Shown: positions 1 to 9,015 of the stretch, piece after piece | Layout of the letters: every line of letters begins with the position of its first letter | Numbering within the stretch: position 1 is the stretch's first letter | Assembly: GCF_002017865.1 (NCBI RefSeq) | Contig: NZ_MTJN01000002.1 | Span: forward strand, 2,976,001 to 3,040,000 | DNA length: 64,000 nt | Reading direction: 5' to 3' | From: Rhodoferax fermentans | GTDB taxonomy: Bacteria > Pseudomonadota > Gammaproteobacteria > Burkholderiales > Burkholderiaceae_C | Notes under the pieces: generated by a model | The model's database searches: none | Seen by the model: only the letters and a program-made list of their open reading frames with translations | Told to the model about the DNA's origin: nothing | Made by a program: the position numbers and the translations under genes

Positions 1-78
1 CATCTCCACCTCCCCGCCGGGACAACGACCTTCCGTTATGTGGAAGCGCGCTGGATCATTGGCCGTGCGCCAGGTTGA
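1..78 (+). CDS. 3' end of an unidentified gene (partial)
   Basis: From base 1, frame 1 stays open for 25 codons and ends with TGA at 76-78. The residues include FRYVEARWIIGRAPG. The start lies outside the window and I do not recognise the family. It could be a chance open frame. Confidence 0.25.
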   Translation, partial: HLHLPAGTTTFRYVEARWIIGRAPG

Positions 79-119
79 AAGGGCCTCTGCGCATCTCACT
101 GTCAAGAAGGGGACGTCGC

Positions 120-463
120 ATGATGACTGCTACCTGCCGGGTGTTGCTGGTCTTGCTGTGCGGCGTCGCCTAGGGCGCCGCAGCCAATGAGCAAATCGTG
201 CACCGGTCGATAATGCCGGTACCTTGAAGCGGATGAACCCCGGAATCGCCTCGAATGACCTCACGACCTACACCTTGGCGGAGAAGGGTCGCAGCCTGAA
301 AGTGATATGGAACTCCATGTTGAAACTGCCTACGCTGGGGGAATCCACAGTCGGAACTTCCCAACGCCATACCGTGATCCAAGTGCAGGGAATCTCGCCA
401 TCACGTCCCTGGGATGGATTACAGCGGTTCGCGCAGAAAGAGTACTCAGACTACCTGGACTGA
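120..463 (+). pseudogene. Possible decayed gene for a small exported protein
   Basis: An ATG at 120 follows a purine-rich ribosome site (aagaagggg) and begins a signal-peptide-like run (MMTATCRVLLVLLCGVA). An amber codon at 171-173 interrupts it. The same frame then reads GAAANEQIV, which resembles a signal-peptidase site, and stops near 217. A different frame is open from about 190 to 463 and includes a stretch starting MNPGIASNDL. One stop plus one frameshift in a former periplasmic protein gene would explain this, but I do not recognise the family. Nothing else is visible between 1 and 533. Confidence 0.2.
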
Positions 464-533
464 AAGCGCATCCGCGCTCATCTGGATGACGAGAAAGCCA
501 CGGCAGGTAGACGTCGGGCGTCGAACCCGCCGC

Positions 534-2201
534 TCATGGCGTGCCGGCCCCCTGCGTGGCGGCGCGCCGAGCCATCGCCGTCAGGTCGAGCGCAGACCGG
601 ACGGCGCTCGTGCGCACGCCGAACAGTCCGAGCAGAGTGGGCGACAGATTGTCGTGCGAGAGCGGCTGCGCGGCGAGCTGCCGCAGCGCGGCCTCGTTCA
701 CGCCCAGACGTTGCCAGGCACCGGGCGACAGCCAGGCCAGCATCGGCACCTGCGTCTGCTCGCGCGGCGCGAGCACCTTGGGCAGGCCGTGCAGATAGAT
801 GTTGCGCTCACCGAGCGACTCGCCGTGATCCGAGATGTAGAGCAACACGCTGTCGACGCGCCCGGCTTGTGCGGCCAGCAGGTCGATCTGCTTCGCCAGC
901 ACCTCGCTGGTGTAGGCGATGCCGTTGTCGTAGGTGTTGCGCAGCGCCTCGACGCTGCAGCGCTGGATATCGTTGGTGTCGCAGGTCGGCTCGAAGCGCC
1001 GGCTCACCGCCGGGTACCGCTTGTAGTAGGCCGGTCCGTGGCTGCCCATCAAGTGCAGCACCATCAGGTTGTCCGACGTCGCCGCAGCCAGGCCGTCACG
1101 CAGCCCCTGCAGCAGCACGCCATCGAGGCATTCGCCGCCGGCGCACAGCGCCGGATCGTTGGTGCGAGACAGGTCCGACCACAGGATGCGGTCGCACACA
1201 CCCTTGCAGCCAGAGTTGTTGTTCAGCCAGCGCACCCCGACGCCGGCACGGGCGAGGATGTCGAGCACGTTCTCGCGGGCACCCGCCTCGGCGGCCTCGA
1301 ACTTGCCGGCGCCGAGATCCGAGAACATGCACGGCAGCGAGGTCGCGGTGTCGGTGCCACAGGAGGTCACGTCGCCGAAGTAGACGACGCCCTTGCCGGC
1401 CAGGGCCTGGTTGGTCGGGCGGGCGTAGCCGCCGAGCGAGAAGTTGGCCGCACGCGCGGTCTCGCCGACGACCAGCACCACCAGCAGCGGCTTCGCTCCG
1501 GCGTTGGCCGGATCGCGACGTGCATCCTCGCCGACGCGGACCAGCTGACGGTTGGCACGCGAGTGCTCCTTCCAGAGGCCCGCCAGGCCGTTGAACACGT
1601 TGGTCGGTGTCAGCAGGTGGCGGAGCTCGCGGTGGTTGCGGGCCGCCGAGGCATAGTCGGCGTAGAAGACCGTGAGGCAACTAACGGCCAGGACCGCGAA
1701 CAGCAGCGCGCTACGGGCAATGCCGGCCAGAGCCTGGCGCCAGCCCGGATGGGCCACGCGCACGCTCAGCACCAGCGCCGCCGGCAGCAGACCGCGCCAC
1801 GCGAAGTCCAGCAACAGCGGCAGCGACAGCAGGTCGGCCGTCTCCCGCAAGTCGGTCTGCAGCACGTTGCGCATCATCCCCCTGTCGATGAGGATGCCGT
1901 AGCTGCCGATGAAGTAGGCGGCCAGCGCAGCCACCGCCAACAGCAGGGCGATCATCGGTTTGCCCACGCGCGGCCAGCACAGCAACCGCGCCAGCAGGGT
2001 GAACAGCGACCACAGCACCAAGGCCAAGCCGGCAACGGCCAGCGCGGCGCGCAGTGAGGAAGGGTCGCGAGCCGCCCACAGGTCGCGCCAAAACGCGAGG
2101 TTGTCGAAGGCGATCAGCCACAAGCCCGACGCGCACGCCATCGCGGCGGGCGAAGCGGCCTGTGATCGAAACGCTGCAAACAGATGCTTCACGCCGTTCA
2201 T
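534..2201 (-). CDS. eptA: Phosphoethanolamine--lipid A transferase (EptA/MCR-like)
   Basis: This inner-membrane enzyme moves phosphoethanolamine from phosphatidylethanolamine to lipid A, which lowers the negative surface charge and can reduce polymyxin binding. The first ~200 residues hold five hydrophobic segments. The periplasmic alkaline-phosphatase-like domain shows VGETARAANFSLGGY, the nucleophile loop CGTDTATSLPCMFS, the Cys pair in NNNSGCKGVCDR, MGSHGPAYYKRYP and the metal motif SDHGESLGERN. From the Met at 2201 the protein has 555 residues, normal for the family. A start at 2273 would add 24 basic residues not expected in EptA. It lies downstream of the broken gmhA on the same strand, so both may belong to a surface-modification unit. 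Activity against colistin is not shown by the sequence. Confidence 0.88.
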   Translation of the reverse strand: MNGVKHLFAAFRSQAASPAAMACASGLWLIAFDNLAFWRDLWAARDPSSLRAALAVAGLALVLWSLFTLLARLLCWPRVGKPMIALLLAVAALAAYFIGSYGILIDRGMMRNVLQTDLRETADLLSLPLLLDFAWRGLLPAALVLSVRVAHPGWRQALAGIARSALLFAVLAVSCLTVFYADYASAARNHRELRHLLTPTNVFNGLAGLWKEHSRANRQLVRVGEDARRDPANAGAKPLLVVLVVGETARAANFSLGGYARPTNQALAGKGVVYFGDVTSCGTDTATSLPCMFSDLGAGKFEAAEAGARENVLDILARAGVGVRWLNNNSGCKGVCDRILWSDLSRTNDPALCAGGECLDGVLLQGLRDGLAAATSDNLMVLHLMGSHGPAYYKRYPAVSRRFEPTCDTNDIQRCSVEALRNTYDNGIAYTSEVLAKQIDLLAAQAGRVDSVLLYISDHGESLGERNIYLHGLPKVLAPREQTQVPMLAWLSPGAWQRLGVNEAALRQLAAQPLSHDNLSPTLLGLFGVRTSAVRSALDLTAMARRAATQGAGTP

Positions 2202-2322
2202 GCGCTCGTGCTCGGCGGTCTCGCGTCTGCAGTGCTGGCTGCGGGGTCGCAGCCTCCGCATGTGTTGTCGCAAGGTGATCGGCCGTTGTCTTCTGAAGGT
2301 AAAGCGTGGCTGTGGGACGCGC

Positions 2323-2866
2323 TCATGTGGGCTTGGCCGACCCGGCGGGAGTCGCGTCGTAGTGCTCCGGGAAGACGTGGCGCTCGATCAGCTCGATGAG
2401 GATATGGATGACCTTGATGTGAAGTTCCGGGGCACGATCGGCGAACGCGCAGCCGGGGGTGGCGATGCAGACATCGGACAGCGTGGGCAGCGGAGGTGCT
2501 GGGCCGACCCGTCAGGCCGAGCACTGTCATCTGCAGCTCTTTGCAGTAACCGCCGCGTTGATGACGTTGGCGCTGGTGCTGATGGCGAGCAGACAGTCGC
2601 CCGGGCCTGCGCGGGCAATCCGGCCGGTTCTGCCTGAACCGTCCGGTCAATTCCTCGGCGAAGTGCATTGCATTGCTCATGGAGCCACCGTTGCCGCAGG
2701 CATAGACGCGACCGCCTTGCTCAAACGTATGGATCAGCATCGTCGCGCCATATTCTGTCGCTTCCACCACGGATGAATCCTGACCCAACTGGTCCAGGGC
2801 CCGCCGCGCATCGGCCAGCGCTTCGCCGATATGCCGGCGGGGTGAGTTGGGCGTCTCAGTGGGCAT
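2323..2866 (-). pseudogene. gmhA: Frameshifted phosphoheptose isomerase (GmhA-like, SIS domain)
   Basis: The start reads as a normal GmhA N-terminus, with TFEQGGRVYACGNGGSMSNA (the SIS sugar-phosphate loop) and HFAEELTGRF. The frame is lost shortly after FRQNRP. The C-terminus is recovered in another frame as DVCIATPGCAFADRAPELH followed by IKVIHILIELIERHVFPEHY, ending at TGA 2323-2325. More than one indel is needed to join the pieces. GmhA makes D-glycero-manno-heptose 7-phosphate for LPS core; a second functional copy elsewhere would be expected. Its start overlaps the last 11 bases of the upstream P-type ATPase gene. Confidence 0.75.
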
Positions 2867-5225
2867 GAGCGTGAACGGTTTTGGGTTGCGAGGCCGGCTT
2901 CACCGAGGGCTCGAATTTGGTCCCCCGCAGCAGACGCAGCCCATTGCCGACCACCAGCAAGCTCGCCCCCACATCCGCAAAAACGGCCATCCACATCGTG
3001 CCCGCCCCTGTGAGGGTCAGGACCAGAAACACAGCCTTGATGCCGAGTGCCAGAACGATGTTCTGTACTAGAAGCGCATGGGTGCTACGGGAGAGGCGCA
3101 CAAAACGGGGAAGTTTGCGCAGGTCGTCGTCCATCAAGGCCACATCGGCAGTTTCAATGGCGGTGCCCGTACCGGCGGCGCCCATGGCAAAGCCGATGTC
3201 CGCACGGGCCAGGGCGGGTGCATCGTTGATGCCATCGCCCACCATACCAACCGCGCCCCCTTGACCGATCTTGCTTTCGATCACCTTGAGCTTGTCCTCT
3301 GGCAGCAGGTCACCACGTGCCTCGTCGATGCCCACCTGGGTCGCTATGGCTTTGGCAGTGTGCGCGTTGTCTCCGGTCAGCATGACCGTCTTGATACCCA
3401 AGGCATGCAATTCGGCAATGGCTTGCCGGCTGCTGTCTTTGACCGTATCGGCCACAGCAAACATTCCGTGCACCTCCTGGTCATCAGCCAGAAGAATGAC
3501 CGTTTTGCCTTGCACTTCCAGGGCCGACAAGCGGGCTTCCAGGGCGTCGGAGCAGCGACCTTGCTCGTGAATCAGGCGGTGATTGCCCAAATAGAAGGGC
3601 TTTCCGTCGATGACGCCCTTGGTGCCACGTCCAGGCAGGGCTTCAAATGCATCAACATTGCGCAGGGCAACGTTGTCGCGCTTGGCAGCCTCTGTCAGCG
3701 CCTTGGACACGGGGTGATCCGAGCGACCGGCCAGACTGGCTGCAAGACTGCGCAATTCGGTCTCATTCATCCCACTGAGCACCACAAAGTCCGTCTGCGC
3801 AGGCTTGCCGTGCGTGATGGTTCCAGTCTTGTCGAGTGCCAGCCACTTCAGCTTGCGTCCTTCTTCGAGATAGACGCCACCTTTCACGAGAATGCCCTGG
3901 CGTGCCGCGGCAGCCAGACCGCTGACGATGGTGACCGGGGTGGAGATGACCAGGGCGCAGGGGCAAGCGATCACCAGCAAAACCAGCGCCTTATAAATCC
4001 AGGTGAACCAATCTCCCCCCATCAGCAGTGGCGGCAAGATGGCGACAGCCAAGGCAATGGCGAATACCACTGGTGTGTAGATTCGGGCGAATTGATCGAC
4101 AAAGCGCTGCGTCGGCGCACGCGCGCCTTGCGCCTCTTCCACTGCGTGGATGATGCGGGCCAGCGTGCTGTCATTGGCAGCAGCAGTCACTTTGTACTCA
4201 AACGAACCCGATTCGTTGATGGTGCCGGCAAACACCGGGTCACCCTCGGCTTTTTCTACAGGGAGGCTTTCACCGGTAATAGGGGCTTGGTTGATCGCCG
4301 AGCGACCACTGACGATTTTTCCATCCAAGGCGATACGCTCACCAGGTTTGATCCGGACCCGTGTGTCGACGGTGACTGATTTGGCCTCCACATCCTGCCA
4401 AGTGCCATCTGCCTGCAGGACGGTTGCGCGCTCGGGGGCGAGTTGCATCAGCCCGCGAATTGCATTGCGCGCCCGATCCAGCGATTTCGCTTCGATCAAC
4501 TCGGCAATCGTGAACAACACCATCACCATGGCCGCCTCGGGCCACTGCCCCAGCAAAAGTGCACCTGTTACAGCGATGCTCATGAGTGCGTTGATATTGA
4601 GATTGCCATTGCGAATGGCAATCCAGCCTTTCTTGTAGGTGGTGATTCCGCAGGCCAGAACAGCCACCAGAGCCAAAGCGGCCGCCATCCATGTGGGCAT
4701 GCCGGTCCATTCAACCGCCTCAGAGGCAATTGCTGCAGCCCCTGCAAGCGCCAAGGGCCACCACGGTTTGGCAGGTTCGGGCGTGGGCTCCTCCTGGGAT
4801 GCCTCGCTGTTGGCTATCTCGGGAGCGAAGCCCAGCGATCGCACAGCGGCCAGAATCGATTCAATTTCCTTGGGAGCATGGGTCACCGTCAGTACGCGTT
4901 GCATCAGGTTGAACTCCAGCCCTGTCACACCTGGCATGCCACCCAGCTTCTTGCGCAACAGTCCCTCTTCCGTGGGGCAGTCCATTTGCATGATGCGAAT
5001 GGGCGTCTGAACACCATCAGTACTAGTGGTGGGTCTAGCGAGTTGCTCCGAAGGTTGAATGTCCGGCACAGTATGCGTGCCGCAACAAGCTGCGGCAGGG
5101 GCTACCGATTGCGCGGGTTCAGCGGGCGCACAGCAGGAATCATTTGCATGCGCGTGGCTATGGGAATGGTCGTGGTCGTGGTCGTGGTTGTGACCATGGG
5201 AATCGTGTTTGTGGGCGTCTGACAT
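2856..5225 (-). CDS. cadA: Zn(II)/Cd(II)/Pb(II)-translocating P1B-type ATPase
   Basis: A 789-residue pump that exports soft divalent cations across the inner membrane using ATP. Residues 1-30 are His-rich, followed by a Cys-rich patch and one heavy-metal-associated domain with MDCPTEE at 81-87. Core motifs are TGES (317-320), the transmembrane CPC site (421-423), the phosphorylated Asp in DKTGT (465-469), SDHP (502-505) and GDGINDAP (663-670). Lys730 and Asp751 in the last helices are typical of the Zn/Cd/Pb subgroup. The C-terminus ends in HAHAH. The gene is divergent from a CadR-type regulator with a 74-bp shared promoter region. Substrate preference among Zn, Cd and Pb cannot be read from the sequence. 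Confidence 0.93.
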   Translation of the reverse strand: MSDAHKHDSHGHNHDHDHDHSHSHAHANDSCCAPAEPAQSVAPAAACCGTHTVPDIQPSEQLARPTTSTDGVQTPIRIMQMDCPTEEGLLRKKLGGMPGVTGLEFNLMQRVLTVTHAPKEIESILAAVRSLGFAPEIANSEASQEEPTPEPAKPWWPLALAGAAAIASEAVEWTGMPTWMAAALALVAVLACGITTYKKGWIAIRNGNLNINALMSIAVTGALLLGQWPEAAMVMVLFTIAELIEAKSLDRARNAIRGLMQLAPERATVLQADGTWQDVEAKSVTVDTRVRIKPGERIALDGKIVSGRSAINQAPITGESLPVEKAEGDPVFAGTINESGSFEYKVTAAANDSTLARIIHAVEEAQGARAPTQRFVDQFARIYTPVVFAIALAVAILPPLLMGGDWFTWIYKALVLLVIACPCALVISTPVTIVSGLAAAARQGILVKGGVYLEEGRKLKWLALDKTGTITHGKPAQTDFVVLSGMNETELRSLAASLAGRSDHPVSKALTEAAKRDNVALRNVDAFEALPGRGTKGVIDGKPFYLGNHRLIHEQGRCSDALEARLSALEVQGKTVILLADDQEVHGMFAVADTVKDSSRQAIAELHALGIKTVMLTGDNAHTAKAIATQVGIDEARGDLLPEDKLKVIESKIGQGGAVGMVGDGINDAPALARADIGFAMGAAGTGTAIETADVALMDDDLRKLPRFVRLSRSTHALLVQNIVLALGIKAVFLVLTLTGAGTMWMAVFADVGASLLVVGNGLRLLRGTKFEPSVKPASQPKTVHAHAH

Positions 5226-5249
5226 GGGCTATTCCAATGAAGTTGCCCA

Positions 5250-5280
5250 ATTACACAACCTGAAGTTACTATAGAGTCAA
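5250..5280 (-). promoter_or_regulatory. MerR-type promoter of the first ATPase
   Basis: On the minus strand a -35 box TTGACT (5275-5280) and a -10 box TGTAAT (5250-5255) are 19 bp apart, the overlong spacing typical of MerR-family control. The spacer contains the CTATAGTAACT operator sequence of the CadR/PbrR type. Confidence 0.8.
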
Positions 5281-5299
5281 GACATTTCTGGAGTTCGTC

Positions 5300-5731
5300 A
5301 TGAAAATCGGTGAATTAGCCTTGGTGGCGCAGTGCACGGTGGAAACGGTGCGCTATTACGAGAAAGCCGGCCTGCTTCCCGAGCCGGCACGCACGTCGGG
5401 GAACTTCCGGGTGTATGGGCCCAAACACGTTGAACGCCTCCGTTTCATACGCAATTGCCGTGCACTGGACATGAGCCAGGAAGAGATCCATACGCTGCTC
5501 GATCTGGCGGACCAACCTGCAGAAGGTTGTGGTGCCATCAATGCGGTCTTTGACCAACACATTGCCCACGTCGATGAACGTATTCGAGAACTCACTCATC
5601 TCAAAAAACAATTGGGAGCGCTTCGGCAGCGGTGTGTTTCGGAGCAGGCGGTCGATGCCTGCGGAATCATGCAAAGTCTGGCTACCATGGAGACGGAAGC
5701 CAAAGTCGAACGTCACACCCATCTCGGTTGA
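5300..5731 (+). CDS. cadR: MerR-family Cd(II)/Pb(II)-responsive regulator
   Basis: A 143-residue dimeric metal sensor that bends the overlong promoter of the adjacent ATPase when metal is bound. It has the N-terminal winged HTH (TVETVRYYEKAGLLPEPAR), a long dimerisation helix, and metal ligands Cys77, Cys112 and Cys121 in the usual CadR/PbrR positions. The end is His-containing (ERHTHLG), a possible second metal site as in CadR. It is divergent from the ATPase gene at 2856-5225. Confidence 0.9.
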   Translation: MKIGELALVAQCTVETVRYYEKAGLLPEPARTSGNFRVYGPKHVERLRFIRNCRALDMSQEEIHTLLDLADQPAEGCGAINAVFDQHIAHVDERIRELTHLKKQLGALRQRCVSEQAVDACGIMQSLATMETEAKVERHTHLG

Positions 5732-5781
5732 GACGACGCCTTCCGAAGAAGGTCGAATCACACGCATCGAAAAATACACGA

Positions 5782-6843
5782 ATGAACTATCTACACCGTG
5801 CGGCGCTACCTGCCTTGGGTGCCGCAATTTTGTTCGGGGCCAGCACACCGTTTGCAAAACAGCTGATCGGTGAGGGATTTTCCGCTTTCTCGCCGTTTCT
5901 ATTGGCTGGACTGCTGTATTTGGGAAGTGGATCGGGTCTGTCCATGATCCGCTTGATTCGCGATCGTGGATGGAAATCCAGCGGTCTACCTAGGCAGGAG
6001 TGGCCTTGGTTGTTGGGTGCAATCACATTTGGAGGTGTAGTTGGCCCATTGCTACTGATGGTGGGGCTCACGCACACTGCCGCAGCAACCACCTCACTCT
6101 TCTTAAATCTGGAATCCGTGCTCACCGCAGTACTTGCGTGGGTGGCGTTTCGGGAGCAAACGGATCGTCGCATTGTGTTTGGCATGCTGCTGATCGTTCT
6201 AGGTGGTGTGGTACTGGCCTGGTCCGGCAGCGAAAGCGCGACCTCTGTCATTGGACCGCTGGCCTTGGTCGGTGCCTGCATGGCATGGGCGATTGACAAC
6301 AACCTCACGCGCAAAGTCTCGGCGTCCGATGCGCTTTTTATTGCGGGCAGCAAAGGCCTAGTAGCGGGCTGCGTCAACATCGTCCTGGGCGTGTCGTTGG
6401 GAGCAGCGTTTCCCTCAGCAGGCCATATTTCAGCGGCCATGGTGATCGGCTTTTTTGGCTATGGCCTGAGCCTGGTGCTATTCGTCTTAGCCCTGCGCGG
6501 GTTGGGAACCGCTCGCACAGGCGCTTACTTTTCGACGGCACCTTTTGTGGGCGCAGCGCTCTCTATTGCGATGCTTGGTGAGCCCACCAGTTTTGCGTTT
6601 TGGCTGGCAACAGGACTGATGGCTGCGGGGGTCTGGTTACACCTCACCGAACGCCACGTCCATGAGCATCAGCACACCTCGCTGAACCACGGGCACAAGC
6701 ATCGGAACGATGAACACCACCAGCACAACCACGATTTCGAGTGGGATGGGGTGGAGCCCCATTCGCATGAGCATCAACATACTGAAATCCGGCACAGTCA
6801 CGGGCATTTTCCGGATATTCACCACCGCCACGCGCATCGCTAA
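5782..6843 (+). CDS. EamA/DMT-family transporter with His-rich C-terminal tail
   Basis: A 353-residue inner-membrane protein with two five-helix EamA repeats (FGASTPFAKQL near the start; ALRGLGTARTGAYFSTAPF in the second half), followed by a cytoplasmic tail of about 60 residues that is roughly one third His, ending IRHSHGHFPDIHHRH. EamA proteins are usually metabolite or drug exporters. A His tail is unusual for them and suggests metal binding. The ATG at 5782 begins the conserved sequence; longer in-frame extensions are not hydrophobic. It sits 50 bp after the metal regulator and has a clear homologue at 26858-27898. A role in divalent metal export is inference. Confidence 0.8.
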   Translation: MNYLHRAALPALGAAILFGASTPFAKQLIGEGFSAFSPFLLAGLLYLGSGSGLSMIRLIRDRGWKSSGLPRQEWPWLLGAITFGGVVGPLLLMVGLTHTAAATTSLFLNLESVLTAVLAWVAFREQTDRRIVFGMLLIVLGGVVLAWSGSESATSVIGPLALVGACMAWAIDNNLTRKVSASDALFIAGSKGLVAGCVNIVLGVSLGAAFPSAGHISAAMVIGFFGYGLSLVLFVLALRGLGTARTGAYFSTAPFVGAALSIAMLGEPTSFAFWLATGLMAAGVWLHLTERHVHEHQHTSLNHGHKHRNDEHHQHNHDFEWDGVEPHSHEHQHTEIRHSHGHFPDIHHRHAHR

Positions 6844-7065
6844 TTTCAGTTGCCGTGTTCGGAGGATTGCCGGTTTCGAATGTGATCGAGTCGATCCGCT
6901 ATTTGAAAGCCCGGGCCAAATGTATGCAGGCCCGAATTTGGACGAAAGTCATTGAGGCTGAGTCTCTGCAGCATGCCACCCTGTCGACCGAGACGGTACT
7001 GCATGCGAAGTTCCTTCACCGGAGAAATTTCGACTCTAACTCTTATCCTAATTCATCAATTTAGT

Positions 7066-7086
7066 TGATAATAGTTAGCATTCGCA
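7066..7086 (+). promoter_or_regulatory. Candidate Fur box upstream of the ferrous-iron operon
   Basis: The 303-bp gap 6844-7146 holds no gene. About 60-80 bp before ftrA the sequence tGATAATAGTTAGCATTCGCA resembles the Fur consensus (GATAATGATAATCATTATC). The match is partial, but the downstream operon is an iron-uptake system that Fur controls in other bacteria. Confidence 0.5.
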
Positions 7087-7146
7087 ATAAAGATAATTCT
7101 GGTTGCGAGGCATCAATTCAAACTCACACTTCCAAGGAAAGTAGAC

Positions 7147-7683
7147 ATGTACACCCGTCATTTCGTAATGGCCACGGCCTTCCTCGCGTCCTCTGTTCTG
7201 GTTCAAGCGGCAGAAACACCCATTGGCAAACATCAGATCATGAATAACATGGAAATCGGTGCGGTGTATTTGCAGCCGATCAAAATGGAGCCAGCAGGGA
7301 TGATGCTGGATGCCGCAGCGGCTGACATTCATCTGGAAGCTGATATTCACGCTACCAAGGGCAACAAGAACGGTTTTGCTGAAGGCGACTGGATTCCTGA
7401 TCTGGTTGTGAAATACGAACTTGAGAAGGTCGGCGGACAAAAAGTCGCCGGTGACATGATGCCGATGGTGGCCAGCGATGGTCCGCACTACGGCGATAAC
7501 GTCAAGCTCACAGGCCCCGGAAAATACAAACTCAAACTCTCAGTCTTCCCGCAATCGTCCAACAAGGGCGCCATGTTCGGCCGCCATACGGATAAGGAAA
7601 CCGGCGTGGGTCCGTGGTTTCAGCAGTTCGACCTCAACTATGAATTCTCTTATGTCGGTACGGGCAAAAAGGGTGGCTACTAG
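7147..7683 (+). CDS. ftrA: Periplasmic iron-binding P19/FtrA protein
   Basis: A 178-residue periplasmic protein with a signal peptide (MYTRHFVMATAFLASSVLVQA, cleavage near AAE). It belongs to the P19/Tp34 family, shown by the GKHQIMNNMEIGAVYLQPI start, the Met-rich KMEPAGMMLD segment and DGPHYGDNVKL with a candidate metal His. In the FtrABCD system it takes up Fe(II), probably with copper as cofactor, and hands it to the permease. It is first of four co-directional genes with gaps of 38, 10 and 120 bp. Confidence 0.88.
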   Translation: MYTRHFVMATAFLASSVLVQAAETPIGKHQIMNNMEIGAVYLQPIKMEPAGMMLDAAAADIHLEADIHATKGNKNGFAEGDWIPDLVVKYELEKVGGQKVAGDMMPMVASDGPHYGDNVKLTGPGKYKLKLSVFPQSSNKGAMFGRHTDKETGVGPWFQQFDLNYEFSYVGTGKKGGY

Positions 7684-7721
7684 TCACGCATGATCTGCCG
7701 CTGTCTCGATAAGGAATTGCC

Positions 7722-8054
7722 ATGCGACCAGCCACTCTCTGGGGATTGTTTTTTGCAGGGTTGCTGACCCTGCCTGCGTATGGCGTGGAGGAAACCACCG
7801 TGCAACTCGTTGCACGTGATGGGAAGTTCTTCCCGGCTGAGCTCATTGTCCCGCAAGGACGAAAAATTCGTATCGAGATTCGTAACGAAGGTAAAGATCC
7901 CGTCGAATTCGAGAGCATGGAACTGCGCAAAGAAAAAGTGCTGGCACCTGACTCGAAATCCGTTGTTGTGATCGTGCCCCAGCAACCGGGCAGTTATAAA
8001 TTCTTTGATGATTTTCATCCGAAAACGGGGCAAGGCGTGCTGGTCGTGAAATAA
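7722..8054 (+). CDS. ftrB: Cupredoxin-like protein FtrB
   Basis: A 110-residue exported protein: signal peptide to about residue 21, then a single cupredoxin-like beta-sandwich (FPAELIVPQGRKIRIEIRN, PGSYKFFDDFHPKTGQG). In FtrABCD systems this protein is thought to oxidise Fe(II) before permease transport. Classic type-1 copper ligands are not all visible, as in other FtrB proteins. It lies directly between the P19-like and FTR1 genes. Confidence 0.82.
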   Translation: MRPATLWGLFFAGLLTLPAYGVEETTVQLVARDGKFFPAELIVPQGRKIRIEIRNEGKDPVEFESMELRKEKVLAPDSKSVVVIVPQQPGSYKFFDDFHPKTGQGVLVVK

Positions 8055-8064
8055 GGAAAGACAA

Positions 8065-8895
8065 ATGCAAGGTCAGGTACTCTTTATTGTCTGGCGTGAA
8101 AGTGTCGAAGCCCTGTTGGTGGTTGGCATCATTGCCGCGTGGCTGCGCGCTCATCCCGAGGCAGTCACTGGTCGGAAATACATGTGGGCCGGCATTGCGA
8201 TCGGTTTGTTGGCGGCGTTTGGGCTCGGCGCGGCCATCCTTGGTCTATCTGAGTATTTTGAAGGTGAGCAGCAGGACTACTTCCAACTGGCAATGACCAG
8301 CATGGCCGCTGCATTGATCGTGCAGATGGTGTTCTGGATGCGTAAACACGGTCGGACACTGAAGCGCGATATAGAGAATGGACTTTCTTCAAACGCCTCC
8401 CAGGCGAATTGGTTGGGCATGTTGGTGCTGATTGCTGTGGCTATTGCGCGCGAAGGTAGTGAAACAGTCGTATTTCTTTACGGTCTCGGCCTTTCACAAC
8501 AAGGCGAACACCTCGTTTCATTTTTCCTTTCAGCCTCGCTGGGTTTCGCTCTGGCCTTTGCGACGTTCGGGCTTCTTCAACTCGGGGGGCGACTATTTTC
8601 GTGGCGCGCGTTTTTCAGGTTTACCGAAATTCTGTTGCTGTTACTGGCTGGGGCCATGTTGATCTCCACTGTGGAAAAGCTGATTGGCCTTGGGTGGCTA
8701 CCGCCGTTACTGGATCCTGTCTGGAATAGCTCGGCCCTGCTCGACGATTCAGCGACCGCAGGAAGTTTGGTGGCGTCTCTGACGGGATACCGCGCGCACC
8801 CGGCGCTGACGATGGTTCTGGCATTTGTTCTCTATTGGCTGGGAATCATGTATGGCCTTAGAAGAGCCTCGCCTGTTCCGAAACCAGTCGCGTAA
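8065..8895 (+). CDS. ftrC: FTR1-family iron permease FtrC
   Basis: A 276-residue inner-membrane permease with about seven hydrophobic segments. It has two acidic iron motifs of the RExxE type: WRESVEALLVV near the N-terminus and AREGSETVVFLYG around residue 130. These are the metal-binding helices of FTR1/EfeU proteins. It imports the ferric iron produced by its periplasmic partners. The gene follows ftrB by 10 bp. Confidence 0.9.
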   Translation: MQGQVLFIVWRESVEALLVVGIIAAWLRAHPEAVTGRKYMWAGIAIGLLAAFGLGAAILGLSEYFEGEQQDYFQLAMTSMAAALIVQMVFWMRKHGRTLKRDIENGLSSNASQANWLGMLVLIAVAIAREGSETVVFLYGLGLSQQGEHLVSFFLSASLGFALAFATFGLLQLGGRLFSWRAFFRFTEILLLLLAGAMLISTVEKLIGLGWLPPLLDPVWNSSALLDDSATAGSLVASLTGYRAHPALTMVLAFVLYWLGIMYGLRRASPVPKPVA

Positions 8896-9015
8896 TTGTT
8901 GGAGTGAGGGAGCATCTCCCGATGCAAACTCAGGGCCGCTTCTCGAACACCAATGTTGCACTGAATCTCCTTGCCATAGGTTTGTCTCGTTTCTTGCATT
9001 GCCGAAAGTACCTCC

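Noticed and set aside
414..2057. 547-residue plus-strand open frame opposite eptA
   Set aside because: Antisense shadow of a high-GC gene; Arg/Gln/Ala-rich text with no domain.
534..2201. Calling the eptA gene a named mcr allele
   Set aside because: Motifs fit EptA/MCR in general, but identity to a specific mcr variant cannot be judged without alignment.
3078..4379. 433-residue plus-strand frame opposite the first ATPase
   Set aside because: Mirror of the ATPase codons; no recognisable fold, whereas the minus strand holds every P-type motif.
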